In this document: positions 18,807-27,475 of the stretch, piece by piece
Numbering within the stretch: the first letter of the stretch is position 1
Layout of the letters: each line of letters begins with the position of its first letter
From: Prevotella sp.
GTDB lineage: Bacteria > Bacteroidota > Bacteroidia > Bacteroidales > Bacteroidaceae
DNA: 64,000 nt
Assembly: GCA_017460515.1 (NCBI GenBank)
Contig: JAFUAY010000012.1
Span: 1 to 64,000 of the forward strand
Reading direction: 5' to 3'
Position numbers and translations under genes: made by a program
The notes under the pieces: model-generated
What the model was told of the DNA's origin: nothing
Databases searched by the model: none
Seen by the model: only the letters and a program-made list of their open reading frames with translations

Positions 18807-18833
18807 GTTTCAACTAAAAAAATAGGTTAAAAC
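18807..18833. promoter_or_regulatory. Candidate BlaI operator O1
   Basis: GTTTCAACTAAAAAAATAGG followed by TTAAAAC is an imperfect palindrome (CAACT...AGGTTA) just upstream of the -33 element of the blaI-like gene. It closely resembles the second element at 18884-18907, so the two are likely sites for the same dimeric repressor. Confidence 0.5.
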
Positions 18834-18846
18834 ATTGAGGCAACTT

Positions 18847-18877
18847 TTGGAGCTTGTCTGGAAAAGGCATATCTTTG
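18847..18877 (+). promoter_or_regulatory. Promoter of the BlaI/BlaR1-like operon
   Basis: TTTTG ending at 18849, then 20 bp, then TATCTTTG (18870-18877). The transcription start would be near 18884, inside the second candidate operator. Confidence 0.7.
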
Positions 18878-18883
18878 CGCCAT

Positions 18884-18907
18884 CAAACTAAAAAACAAGT
18901 TGAAACG
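18884..18907. promoter_or_regulatory. Candidate BlaI operator O2
   Basis: CAAACTAAAAAACAAGTTGA plus AACG forms an imperfect palindrome (CAAACT...AGTTGA) over the predicted transcription start and the ribosome-binding region. A repressor bound here would block its own operon. Confidence 0.5.
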
Positions 18908-18908
18908 T

Positions 18909-19268
18909 ATGCAGAAACTTACAGGCAAGGAAGAAGAGGTGTTGGAGCTGATGTGGCAGTTGGGTGAGTGTGCGCCAAAGGATATCGTGGCGCAATACCC
19001 GGAGCCGCAGCCCCACGTGAACACCATCGCCACAATGGTGCAGTCATTAGAACGCAAGGGCTATGTGGGTCACCGTCCGCAGGGACGCGGTTTCATCTAT
19101 TTCCCGATAGTGAAGCAGGAAGACTATGGGCGCACGAAGCTGGGCGGATTCGTAGACCGCTACTTCAAACATTCATATATGGAACTTGTTTCATCATTGG
19201 TGGCTGAGGAGAAGGTGAGTGAGCAGGATTTATTAGACTTCCTCAATGAACTAAAGAAGCAATCGTAG
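18909..19268 (+). CDS. BlaI/MecI/CopY-family transcriptional repressor
   Basis: 119 residues from ATG 18909 (MQKLTGKEEEVLELMW); an upstream TTG at 18900 lies in the candidate operator. The winged-helix domain (about residues 1-70) has the family pattern LTGKEEEVLELMWQLGECAPKDI ... VNTIATMVQSLERKGYVGHRPQGRGFIYFP, and the C-terminal dimerisation helices include FVDRYFKHSYMELVSSLV. In this family the partner metalloprotease triggers cleavage of the repressor. The BlaR1-like gene starts 3 bp downstream. Confidence 0.93.
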   Translation: MQKLTGKEEEVLELMWQLGECAPKDIVAQYPEPQPHVNTIATMVQSLERKGYVGHRPQGRGFIYFPIVKQEDYGRTKLGGFVDRYFKHSYMELVSSLVAEEKVSEQDLLDFLNELKKQS

Positions 19269-19271
19269 CGT

Positions 19272-21185
19272 ATGGCAGCGTTTATTATATATATTATAAG
19301 GTGGGCAGTTTGCCTGACGCTGTTTTACTCGCTCTTCGGATTATTTCTGAAGCGCGAGACGCTACACGGCATGAATCGTATCGTGTTGCTCGCTATTCTT
19401 GTGGCGAGTATGGTGCTGCCGCTATGCCAGATAGAAACAGGGAGAAAGAATATCGTGACACAAAGTCGCGAGAAAATCGAATATCAGATTGCAAACGTAC
19501 AGAACCCTTTGAGCGACGACATCAAGCGCATAACTATCACGAATCCTGATAATGGCGTAAAATACACGCACATTCCCATCCGTGATGATGTCAATGCCTA
19601 CATTCTTATCGCCATAGCCATCTATCTGACAGGACTGGCTACTGTCTGGGGGCGTTACTTCTGGCAGCTTACGGCATTGCTGCTGCTCATGCGCAGAAGC
19701 AAGCGTGTGGAGGTAGAAGGTCTGCCAAAAGGTGTCCGTGCACTGGTCCATCCGGACATCAAGACGCCATGTAGTTGGATGCGCTGGATGCTGCTGAATC
19801 CTGCGGACACCAATGTGCGGCCTATCATCAAACACGAACTGGCACATATCCGCCTCGGGCACTCCTGGGACATGCTGCTGTGCGAGTTCTGCTGCCGCAT
19901 GCTGTGGTTCGTGCCTTTTGTCTGGATGCTGCGTCAGGATTTGCGCGACGTTCATGAATACCAAGCCGACCGCCGCGTGCTTCAAGGCGGTATCAAAGAT
20001 GAAGAATATCAGCTGTTATTAATAAAGAAAGCAACCTCTACGGGACTGCAGCCTGTGGTAAACGCATTCAATCAAAGTCCAATTAAACGAAGATTCAAAA
20101 TGATGTACCGCAAACCATCCCGGCGATGGGTGGCCCTGAAAGCCGCCTATCTCCTACCGCTGAGTGCACTGGCTGTCGTGGCCTTCGCCCGTCCGCAAGC
20201 CATCAGCGAGATTGAAGAGAAAGTAGAAACGGAAGTCACCAAGTATGTGGCTACCGCAACATGGAACAACGACGCACCTGCCGAAGCAGAGCAGGCGACA
20301 CCTACCGTGCTCCCCGCTGTTGTGGAAACGACAGACTCCGTGCAAGTGATGACAGATGCAAACTTGGTGAAGGCCGACCTTGCCGATGCGCGTTACGACG
20401 TGCTCAGCGTCGCGTCTGCCAAGAGTGCCACAGAACTGCTCGACAGTACGATGCAGGCCGTAGGGGCACGAAAGATTGCTGAGGGCACTTACATCGGTCA
20501 CTTCCAGCCCAGCCTGAACAGCGACACCGTGCGCATAGCCCGTGCCACCATTCTCGACCGCAAGAGTCAGCAGACCGACGAGCACTTGTTTGCACAGAAT
20601 ACTGCCGACCCTTACGCTTACAATGTCACCCTCAATGCCGAAACACGCAAGGACCGTACAGGCTATTACATCCGCTACTTGCAGCCCACCAACTCGACCG
20701 TGCGCAACTACGACAAGAAAGAGGTTGACCCGATGATGCTCTCCACCGACAGCGTGCTGACGAAACGGAGCTTCAGACCCATTTACACCTATACGCCTGC
20801 TGCCATTGAGCGGAACAAAAAGGATACGCGCGTTTATATGTACGTGGGATTTAGAGGAGAAGCACCAGTGGATACCTGGCGTCAGCAGAACATAAACCAC
20901 TACTCCGACTATGCCATTGTCGATGAGCTTACGGGCGACAAGTACGTGTGCCGCGCCACCGACTACGACTATTTCAAATACGTAAATGACGAGACTATCA
21001 CATACGTGAAAGACGGAAAGAGCCATAAAGACACCATCAGAATTTACCAGACTTGCCTGGTATTCCCTCCATTAGGGAAGAACGTAAAGGAAGCGTATTT
21101 CGGTCCTGTAAAAGACGAAGGACGATATTCCAATACCTTTGACGTGAATAAGATACCTCGCAAGGGTCGCGTTATCACCAAATAA
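19272..21185 (+). CDS. BlaR1-like M56 membrane metallopeptidase sensor
   Basis: 637 residues. Membrane helices at about 5-25, 35-52 and 108-140 frame a cytoplasmic-facing M56 peptidase domain with zinc motif HELAH (188-192) and the third ligand region VHEYQAD (Glu229). Another membrane segment is at about 290-312. The C-terminal 320 residues would be periplasmic and are not a penicillin-binding domain (no SxxK with KTG), so the signal is not obviously a beta-lactam. The last 120 residues resemble the downstream lipoprotein. The gene is GC-richer than its neighbours. Confidence 0.88.
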   Translation: MAAFIIYIIRWAVCLTLFYSLFGLFLKRETLHGMNRIVLLAILVASMVLPLCQIETGRKNIVTQSREKIEYQIANVQNPLSDDIKRITITNPDNGVKYTHIPIRDDVNAYILIAIAIYLTGLATVWGRYFWQLTALLLLMRRSKRVEVEGLPKGVRALVHPDIKTPCSWMRWMLLNPADTNVRPIIKHELAHIRLGHSWDMLLCEFCCRMLWFVPFVWMLRQDLRDVHEYQADRRVLQGGIKDEEYQLLLIKKATSTGLQPVVNAFNQSPIKRRFKMMYRKPSRRWVALKAAYLLPLSALAVVAFARPQAISEIEEKVETEVTKYVATATWNNDAPAEAEQATPTVLPAVVETTDSVQVMTDANLVKADLADARYDVLSVASAKSATELLDSTMQAVGARKIAEGTYIGHFQPSLNSDTVRIARATILDRKSQQTDEHLFAQNTADPYAYNVTLNAETRKDRTGYYIRYLQPTNSTVRNYDKKEVDPMMLSTDSVLTKRSFRPIYTYTPAAIERNKKDTRVYMYVGFRGEAPVDTWRQQNINHYSDYAIVDELTGDKYVCRATDYDYFKYVNDETITYVKDGKSHKDTIRIYQTCLVFPPLGKNVKEAYFGPVKDEGRYSNTFDVNKIPRKGRVITK

Positions 21186-21198
21186 AACTGTCACCACT

Positions 21199-21882
21199 AT
21201 GAAGAAGAATATTATTTCAGTGTACCTGTTGGTTCTGCCGACAAGTCTGATACTCACGGCAGCCGCTGCAATGTTGACAGCCTGCCACACGACGAATACG
21301 GCACTCTCAAGCGCCTACGACGAAGCCCCCGAAAACAAGCAACCCGTGCTGGAGCGACCCGCATGGCCTAACTACGACCTGCACGACGACCGCTCGTTTG
21401 CCGCCTTCTCGCATGTGCAGACGGCTTCCCGAGGCGAGGGCATCTATGTGCAGAATGAAGACGGCAGCATAGGGCATGGCCGCACCGTCATCTACCGCTG
21501 TAAGGATGCCACGTACCTGTGCTACGACTGGGATGTACCCAATGATCAGGACTGGTGGTTCTTCCGCGAAAACTCAGGCGCGGCCATCATCGATGCCGAC
21601 ACCGGCGACCGCTATGTCATTGTGAGCCATGAACACTTTCCTCTTGACCAGTGCTTCTGGATATACGGACATAAGAACGAGACCATAAGGCTCATCAGCC
21701 GTTACCCGGTACTGCCGCCGTCGGTGAAGCGCATACAGATATACTCGCCCAGCAGCGAGTCGCGCCGCTGGATGAGCGGTGATGGAAGCCTGTCCAAGGT
21801 CTATAACCTCGACGAACTGCGCCCCCACGCCAAGAAACAGGAAAAGGAAAACCCCAAGAAGCAGGGCCGCATCATCCGTTAA
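21199..21882 (+). CDS. Lipoprotein sharing a domain with the BlaR1-like sensor
   Basis: 227 residues. The N-terminal signal ends in lipobox LTAC (Cys29). The C-terminal part, AAIIDADTGDRYVIVSHEHF ... YPVLPPSVKRIQIY ... VYNLDEL ... KQGRIIR, lines up with the sensor's end: YAIVDELTGDKYVCRATDYD ... LVFPPLGKNVKEAYF ... TFDVNKI ... RKGRVITK. It is 13 bp downstream of the sensor gene and would be attached to a membrane on the periplasmic side. Function unknown; a ligand-binding or competing copy of the sensing domain is an inference. Confidence 0.8.
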   Translation: MKKNIISVYLLVLPTSLILTAAAAMLTACHTTNTALSSAYDEAPENKQPVLERPAWPNYDLHDDRSFAAFSHVQTASRGEGIYVQNEDGSIGHGRTVIYRCKDATYLCYDWDVPNDQDWWFFRENSGAAIIDADTGDRYVIVSHEHFPLDQCFWIYGHKNETIRLISRYPVLPPSVKRIQIYSPSSESRRWMSGDGSLSKVYNLDELRPHAKKQEKENPKKQGRIIR

Positions 21883-21943
21883 CTCCGAAAGTTATTAGCT
21901 AACATTTATAAGTAGTCAATTATTCATAGAGAACCCGGGGCTG

Positions 21944-21971
21944 GCATGGGCCGCAGCGATGCGTCCCATGC
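21944..21971 (+). terminator. Hairpin after the BlaR1-like operon
   Basis: GCATGGG (21944-21950) pairs with CCCATGC (21965-21971), and an inner CGCA/TGCG continues the stem around a GCGA loop. A weak T-rich stretch (TCTTATCC) follows, so termination is only likely, not certain. The rest of 21883-22068 shows no gene. Confidence 0.4.
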
Positions 21972-22068
21972 TCTTATCCGAGTAGCTTTGCTTGCAAAGA
22001 ATTTCTAAAATTCCTCGTTTTATTACAACCTTTTTCTATATTTTTCAACGATTATCAATTTTAATTTG

Positions 22069-22076
22069 TATTTTTG
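22069..22076 (+). promoter_or_regulatory. -7 element of the RNA methyltransferase gene
   Basis: TATTTTTG followed by CACC lies 35 bp before the ATG at 22112, so upstream in-frame start codons would precede the transcript. Confidence 0.5.
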
Positions 22077-22111
22077 CACCAAAAGAGAAGTACATAATCA
22101 TTATTTTCGAT

Positions 22112-22858
22112 ATGATTAGTAAGAATACCATCAAATTTATTAAAAGCTTAGACCAGAAAAAATATCGTAAACAGTCTGGTCTTTTCGTTGCTGAAGGTCC
22201 GAAGGTCGTAGGTGATTTGCTCCAATTCGGATATAGCCCAACGGCCATTTATGCCACAGAAGATTACATGAATCCGTCAGTTTCTGATATTCAGACAATC
22301 TCAGTTGATGAACTTCATCGAATCAGTTTCTTGCAACACCCGCAACAAGTTCTTGCTTTATTCTCTATTCCCACACAGAATGACTCTTTTGTCATTCCCT
22401 CTCATGGTCTCTATCTGGCGCTGGATGGCGTCCAAGATCCTGGTAATCTCGGAACCATTATCAGATTATGTGATTGGTTCGGTATCAAGACCATCTATTG
22501 TTCGACAGATACAGCAGATGCCTGGAATCCCAAAGTTGTTCAGGCCACTATGGGTAGCATCGCGCGCGTGAACATTATTTATATTGACTTAAAAGAACTA
22601 ATGGAACGAACGGCTATTCCTGTCTATGGGACATTTCTTGATGGACAAAATATTTATAATCAAACGCTGAGCGAAGATGCTATCATTGTCATGGGCAATG
22701 AAGGAAAGGGAATTTCAACAAATCTTAGACCCTACATCAATCGTAAACTATACATTCCAAGCTATTCACAAAGTGAAACAGCAGAAAGTCTAAACGTCGC
22801 TATTGCTACAGCAATTACATGCGCAGAATTCAGGAGACGACTATCCTCTAAATTTTAA
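22112..22858 (+). CDS. TrmH/SpoU-family RNA 2'-O-methyltransferase
   Basis: 248 residues from ATG 22112 (MISKNTIKFIKSL). An N-terminal substrate-binding part (KYRKQSGLFVAEGPKVVGDLL) is followed by a knotted SPOUT domain with motif 1 LDGVQDPGNLGTIIRLCDWFG, motif 2 IIVMGNEGKGIS, and motif 3 LYIPSYSQSETAESLNVAIA. It methylates a ribose 2'-hydroxyl in rRNA or tRNA; the exact target cannot be read from the sequence. The 3' end overlaps the converging MltF-like gene by 11 bp. Confidence 0.9.
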   Translation: MISKNTIKFIKSLDQKKYRKQSGLFVAEGPKVVGDLLQFGYSPTAIYATEDYMNPSVSDIQTISVDELHRISFLQHPQQVLALFSIPTQNDSFVIPSHGLYLALDGVQDPGNLGTIIRLCDWFGIKTIYCSTDTADAWNPKVVQATMGSIARVNIIYIDLKELMERTAIPVYGTFLDGQNIYNQTLSEDAIIVMGNEGKGISTNLRPYINRKLYIPSYSQSETAESLNVAIATAITCAEFRRRLSSKF

Positions 22859-24014
22859 ATTTACTCCGATGGCGGGCATTTTGTGATTTTTGAGGTGCTA
22901 TTGATAATGGTACAGATGATTTTACTCCACGATACTTTGCATATCGTTTTTTGATTAATTCAACATAGTTATAGGTCTCATTACCACGCATATAGCCATA
23001 CTTCACAATAGGGTCTTGGTAATAATCTGGTTCGCTTAATTTCAACACAAACGAAGCCACATCACTCCATCGATAAGGATTCTTGCCTTCTCTGCGGGCC
23101 AATGCCATCGCATCTCTGATATGGTGGGCTCCACCATTATAAGCAGCCAATATAAAATTTTGTCGCTCTACCCTACTTGGAATATCGCTGAACGTGTTGT
23201 CCAATTCCTTAATATAACGCGCTGCTGCTGCAATATTATGTTCAGGGTCAAACATCTGATGGTGGCTCAATCCTAAATGATCTGCGGTATGAGGCATGAT
23301 CTGCATCAGTCCTTTAGCTCCTGCCCATGAAACTGCATTAGGATCAAATGTTGACTCCTGATAACATTGAGCTGCCATCAAGCGCCAATCCCAATGAATC
23401 TTTTTACAATGTTTTTGAAACAAGGCATCATAGAGAGAAATAATACCATTCTTTTGATTCAGCATCTGAGCATAGAATTTCCTCTTGACTCCACCTCCAG
23501 AATGTAACAGTTTATTCTCTTCCTCCTTTGCAGAAGCCAATTTGGATAAAGAGTACCACTGATCCAACGCCTGCTTTAATCTGGGTTTCTCGTTTGCAAC
23601 ATACCATCCCAGCCCATTGAAAGCTTCTTTCTCGACAGGATATGCAATCAGGTCTGCATCACCATTGGAGAGCCTTTTATATAGTTCAGTTGTATCTCTA
23701 CATAATTCAATGCGTAGTTTAACTCCTAATGAATCCGCAAATTGTTGACACAAAATGGAATGAACTCCCAAGAAACTGCCATGATAATCAAAGTAAGTGT
23801 CTGGTCCTGCTATTGTCAGCGCTATCAGTTCTGACGCCTGTTCAATCTGCTCTAAATCAAAACTGTCTTGTCCACGATTACCATGCTCTTCTGTATCATC
23901 CGTATTATTATACAATTCTACCTCTTCACCCCAAGGTGTTGTTAATGTATTCTCTTTGCGTGACTGGCATGAAAGAAGAAGCACTATAAGAATAAATATT
24001 CCGTAGTATTTCAA
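22848..24014 (-). CDS. MltF-like membrane-bound lytic transglycosylase
   Basis: 388 residues if translation starts at TTG 24014 (LKYYGIFILIVLLLSCQ), which gives a lipoprotein signal with Cys16. The ATG at 24062 lies upstream of the -7 element (24034-24041) and so is unlikely to be used. A solute-binding-protein-3-like domain (about 50-150) precedes an SLT domain with catalytic Glu220 (AAQCYQESTFDP), then AGAKGLMQIMP and FILAAYNGG. It cleaves peptidoglycan glycan strands to anhydromuropeptides. It is divergent from hisG. Confidence 0.88.
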   Translation of the reverse strand: MKYYGIFILIVLLLSCQSRKENTLTTPWGEEVELYNNTDDTEEHGNRGQDSFDLEQIEQASELIALTIAGPDTYFDYHGSFLGVHSILCQQFADSLGVKLRIELCRDTTELYKRLSNGDADLIAYPVEKEAFNGLGWYVANEKPRLKQALDQWYSLSKLASAKEEENKLLHSGGGVKRKFYAQMLNQKNGIISLYDALFQKHCKKIHWDWRLMAAQCYQESTFDPNAVSWAGAKGLMQIMPHTADHLGLSHHQMFDPEHNIAAAARYIKELDNTFSDIPSRVERQNFILAAYNGGAHHIRDAMALARREGKNPYRWSDVASFVLKLSEPDYYQDPIVKYGYMRGNETYNYVELIKKRYAKYRGVKSSVPLSIAPQKSQNARHRSKFKI

Positions 24015-24033
24015 AATGTTTCTTTTTTGGGTG

Positions 24034-24041
24034 CAAAAATA
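24034..24041 (-). promoter_or_regulatory. -7 element of the MltF-like gene
   Basis: TATTTTTG on the minus strand, followed by CACCC; divergent from the hisG promoter 32 bp away. Confidence 0.55.
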
Positions 24042-24073
24042 CACATTTAATTGCATAATCAAGAATTTTATAT

Positions 24074-24081
24074 TACTTTTG
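24074..24081 (+). promoter_or_regulatory. -7 element of the his operon
   Basis: TACTTTTG followed by CAACG lies 54 bp before the hisG ATG at 24136. No histidine-rich leader peptide was seen in the short leader. Confidence 0.6.
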
Positions 24082-24135
24082 CAACGAAAATCATTAAATA
24101 AAGTAATAGTGAACGAAAAAACGATAAATAGAAAG

Positions 24136-24987
24136 ATGTTAAGAATTGCCGTTCAATCGAAAGGTCGTCTTTATGAAGACACCATGAATTTATTAAATGA
24201 AGCTGACATTAAAGTAAGTGCTTCTAAGCGTACATTGCTTGTTAATGCACAGAATTTTCCGTTGGAAATTCTTTATTTGCGCGATGATGATATCCCTCAG
24301 AATGTTGCTTCAGGTGTAGCAGACCTTGGTGTCGTTGGAGAAAATGAGTATTGTGAACGTGGTGCAGAAGCCGATATCATTAAAAGACTCGGATTCTCTA
24401 AATGCCGCCTTTCTTTGGCTATTCCCAAAGAAGCAGATTATCAGGGATTGTCATGGTTCGAAGGCAAGAAGATTGCGACAAGTTATCCCGTTATACTCAC
24501 AAAATTCCTGAAGGAGAAGAATATTAATGCAGAGATTCATGTGATTACGGGTTCTGTTGAGATCAGTCCAGGTATTGGATTGGCTGATGCCATTTTCGAC
24601 ATCGTAAGTTCAGGCTCAACCCTCGTCAGCAACAATCTTCGTGAAGTTGAGGTTGTTATGCAGAGTGAAGCTCTTCTGATAGGCTGTCCTGGAATGACTG
24701 AAGAGAAACGCCAGATTCTTGAGCAGATTCTATTCCGTTTTGAGGCCGTTCGTCAGGCTGAAGACAAGAAATATGTACGTATGAATGCGCCCAAATCTCG
24801 TCTTAATGATATCATCAATGTCTTGCCTGGCTTGAAGAGCCCCACCGTTATTCCTCTTGCTGATGAAGAATGGTGCTCTGTTCATACCGTACTTGATGAG
24901 AAGCGTTTTTGGGAAATCATTGGCAAACTGAAAGAAATGGGTGCCCAAGGTATTCTTGTAACACCGATTGAAAAGATGATTCTATAA
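24136..24987 (+). CDS. hisG: ATP phosphoribosyltransferase (long form)
   Basis: 283 residues from ATG 24136 (MLRIAVQSKGRLYEDTMNLL). It makes phosphoribosyl-ATP, the first and feedback-regulated step of histidine synthesis. Visible parts: the N-terminal KGRL motif, VASGVADLGVVGENEY, the PRPP-binding segment EISPGIGLADAIFDIVSSGSTL, and a C-terminal ACT-like regulatory domain (about 210-283) ending ILVTPIEKMIL. The long form needs no HisZ partner. hisD follows after 52 bp. Confidence 0.95.
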   Translation: MLRIAVQSKGRLYEDTMNLLNEADIKVSASKRTLLVNAQNFPLEILYLRDDDIPQNVASGVADLGVVGENEYCERGAEADIIKRLGFSKCRLSLAIPKEADYQGLSWFEGKKIATSYPVILTKFLKEKNINAEIHVITGSVEISPGIGLADAIFDIVSSGSTLVSNNLREVEVVMQSEALLIGCPGMTEEKRQILEQILFRFEAVRQAEDKKYVRMNAPKSRLNDIINVLPGLKSPTVIPLADEEWCSVHTVLDEKRFWEIIGKLKEMGAQGILVTPIEKMIL

Positions 24988-25039
24988 TTAAAGTTTCAGG
25001 GTTATTCAAGGTTACAACAGTCATAACTATTTCATTGAG

Positions 25040-26329
25040 ATGAATATCATCAAATATCCCAACCGAACCGACCTAGAAAAAATCATTCAGCGTCCGCATC
25101 TTGACATTTCGCAGTTAACTGCAACTGTTACAAATGTTCTTAATGACATCAAATCAAGGGGTGATGAAGCTGTAAAGGAGTATGAATCGAAGTTTGACCA
25201 TGTGGAATTGTCTTCGTTAGCTGTTACTGAACAAGAAATCGAAGAAGCTACACAATTGATAAGTATTGAACTGGAAGAGTCTATCCGACTGGCCCATTAC
25301 AATATTCACAAATTTCATGCTTCACAACGATTTGAAGGCAAAAAGATTGAGACGGGACCAGGTGTCACTTGCTGGCAAAAAAGTATTCCTATTGAACGAG
25401 TCGGACTCTATATTCCCGGAGGCACAGCCCCACTCTTCTCAACCGTGCTAATGCTGGCAACTCCTGCCAAGATTGCTGGATGTAAGGAGATAGTTCTTTG
25501 TACTCCTCCGAACAGGGAAGGTAAGGTCAATCCTGCTATATTAGTTGCTGCAAAGATTGCTGGTGTCAATAGAATCTTTAAGGCTGGTGGAGTTCAAGCC
25601 ATAGGTGCTATGGCTTACGGTACTGAATCAGTACCCAAGGTATTCAAGATATTTGGTCCTGGCAACCAGTATGTGATGGCTGCCAAACAACAAGTGAGTT
25701 TGCACGATGTTGCAATCGACATGCCTGCAGGTCCTAGTGAAGTCTGTGTGATTGCCGATGAAACAGCTAATGCAGAGTTCGTAGCCGCTGACTTGCTCTC
25801 TCAAGCAGAACACGGTATTGACTCACAAGTATTGTTAATTACCACGTCTGAAGCACTACTTGATTCTGTAATTTCAGAAACAGAACGTCAACTTGAAAGC
25901 CTTCCCCGAAAAGAGATTGCTGCAAAGACGTTGGAGAATAGTCAGTTTGTATTAGTTCATGACACGCAAGAGGCAATGGCTATATCAAACGCCTATGCCC
26001 CAGAGCATCTTATCATACAGACCAAGAATTATCAAGAAATGTCAGATCGAGTGATAAATGCCGGTAGTGTATTCTTAGGTATCTATGCCTGCGAGAGTGC
26101 TGGTGACTATGCCAGTGGCACCAATCACACACTGCCCACTCATGGCTACGCCACTGCCTATAGCGGTGTCAACTTGGATAGCTTCTGTAGGAAAGTGACT
26201 TTCCAACATCTTACAGAAGATGGAGTCCGCCATATTGGTCACGCTGTTGAACTGATGGCAAGTGCTGAACAGTTGGACGCACACAAGAATGCCATGACAG
26301 TAAGACTGAAATCATTAGGAGAATTTTAA
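25040..26329 (+). CDS. hisD: Histidinol dehydrogenase
   Basis: 429 residues, normal length. It oxidises histidinol to histidine in two NAD-dependent steps. Visible: the RVGLYIPGGTAPLFSTVLM motif, FGPGNQYVMAAKQ, DMPAGPSEVCVIAD, the zinc and catalytic LLSQAEHGIDSQ, APEHLI, and the C-terminal GTNHTLPTHGYATAYSGV. It stands between hisG and hisC in the same orientation. Confidence 0.96.
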   Translation: MNIIKYPNRTDLEKIIQRPHLDISQLTATVTNVLNDIKSRGDEAVKEYESKFDHVELSSLAVTEQEIEEATQLISIELEESIRLAHYNIHKFHASQRFEGKKIETGPGVTCWQKSIPIERVGLYIPGGTAPLFSTVLMLATPAKIAGCKEIVLCTPPNREGKVNPAILVAAKIAGVNRIFKAGGVQAIGAMAYGTESVPKVFKIFGPGNQYVMAAKQQVSLHDVAIDMPAGPSEVCVIADETANAEFVAADLLSQAEHGIDSQVLLITTSEALLDSVISETERQLESLPRKEIAAKTLENSQFVLVHDTQEAMAISNAYAPEHLIIQTKNYQEMSDRVINAGSVFLGIYACESAGDYASGTNHTLPTHGYATAYSGVNLDSFCRKVTFQHLTEDGVRHIGHAVELMASAEQLDAHKNAMTVRLKSLGEF

Positions 26330-26353
26330 GATTGCAAATAATTCTGTTTGAAA

Positions 26354-27391
26354 ATGAAGCCATTACAAGAACTAACCCGTCCCAATATCTGGTCGCTGGC
26401 TCCATATAGTAGTGCGCGAAACGAATATGCAGGAAAAACAGCCCATGTATTCCTGGATGCCAATGAGAATCCATACAACGCGCCCTACAATCGCTATCCG
26501 GATCCGCTGCAAGAAGAGCTCAAGAAAACCATCAGCAAAATCAAAGGCGTTCCCAGTGCAAATATTTTCCTGGGTAATGGTAGTGACGAGGCCATCGATT
26601 TGCCTTACCGTTGTTTTTGTCAACCTGGTATTGACAATGTTGTTGCCATTGAGCCAACATACGGAATGTACAAAGTATGTGCGGATATTAATGATATCGA
26701 ATACAGACCGGTATTACTTGACGAACATTATCAGTTCACTGCTGAATCACTGTTAGCACGCTGTGACAATCATTCTAAGCTTATTTGGATATGCTCACCC
26801 AACAACCCAACGGGTAATAACCTGTCGTATGAAGAGATTGTAAAGACTCTTGAACAATTCCAAGGTATCGTTATTGTTGATGAAGCATATAGCGATTTCT
26901 CTCGTCAAAAGTCATTACGTAGCGAACTGAGCAAATATCCGAATCTAATTGTATTGAATACGATGAGTAAGGCATGGGGATGTGCTGCAATCCGTTTGGG
27001 TATGGCATTTGCCTCACAAGATATTATCTCTTTATTTAATAAGGTCAAATATCCATATAACGTTAATCAGCTGACTCAAGAAAAAGCGCTTGAAGCACTG
27101 AATAATCAAATGGAGGTGGAGAAATGGGTGTCTGTCATACTTCAAGAGCGTGGCAGATTGATGGAAGCTTTCCGATTGCTACCTATTTGTGAAGCTGTTT
27201 ATCCGAGTGATGCCAATTTCTTCCTGGCTCGAATGACTGACGCACAGGCTATCTACGACTATCTTGTTGATCAAGGTATTATCGTACGTAACAGAACTCG
27301 TATTCAACTGTGCAAGAACTGTTTGCGTGTTACCATTGGTACACGCTCAGAAAATTCCGAACTTGTAGGGGCGCTTCGCCAATACAAGTAA
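26354..27391 (+). CDS. hisC: Histidinol-phosphate aminotransferase
   Basis: 345 residues from ATG 26354 ([15 protein letters not shown]). PLP-dependent class I/II aminotransferase: DANENPYN at the N-terminus, [30 protein letters not shown] with the PLP-contacting Asp and Tyr, and the Schiff-base Lys in [15 protein letters not shown]. It converts imidazole-acetol phosphate to histidinol phosphate. A terminator follows directly, so hisB is not part of this cluster. Confidence 0.95.
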   Translation: MKPLQELTRPNIWSLAPYSSARNEYAGKTAHVFLDANENPYNAPYNRYPDPLQEELKKTISKIKGVPSANIFLGNGSDEAIDLPYRCFCQPGIDNVVAIEPTYGMYKVCADINDIEYRPVLLDEHYQFTAESLLARCDNHSKLIWICSPNNPTGNNLSYEEIVKTLEQFQGIVIVDEAYSDFSRQKSLRSELSKYPNLIVLNTMSKAWGCAAIRLGMAFASQDIISLFNKVKYPYNVNQLTQEKALEALNNQMEVEKWVSVILQERGRLMEAFRLLPICEAVYPSDANFFLARMTDAQAIYDYLVDQGIIVRNRTRIQLCKNCLRVTIGTRSENSELVGALRQYK

Positions 27392-27404
27392 GATTTGCTG
27401 AATA

Positions 27405-27450
27405 AGAGAGGCAATTTGCTGAAAAGATTTTGCCTTTTGCCTCTCTTTTT
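27405..27450 (+). terminator. Terminator of the his operon
   Basis: AGAGAGGCAA (27405-27414) pairs perfectly with TTGCCTCTCT (27437-27446), followed by a run of T. It lies 14 bp after the hisC stop. Confidence 0.75.
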
Positions 27451-27451
27451 A

Positions 27452-27459
27452 TACTTTTG
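27452..27459 (+). promoter_or_regulatory. -7 element of the polyphosphate-polymerase operon
   Basis: TACTTTTG directly follows the his terminator and precedes the ATG at 27476 by 16 bp, marking a new transcription unit with a very short leader. Confidence 0.55.
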
Positions 27460-27475
27460 CCTAAAACTTAACTAC

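Noticed and set aside
20154-21026. 290-codon frame on the minus strand
   Set aside because: Antisense to the BlaR1-like gene; long only because that stretch is GC-rich and has few stops.
19272-21185. Beta-lactam sensor with a beta-lactamase regulon
   Set aside because: The C-terminal part has no penicillin-binding SxxK/KTG motifs and no beta-lactamase gene is nearby; only the BlaR1-like protease core is supported.
21574-21828. Minus-strand frame inside the lipoprotein gene
   Set aside because: Shadow of the lipoprotein coding sequence with no start signal.
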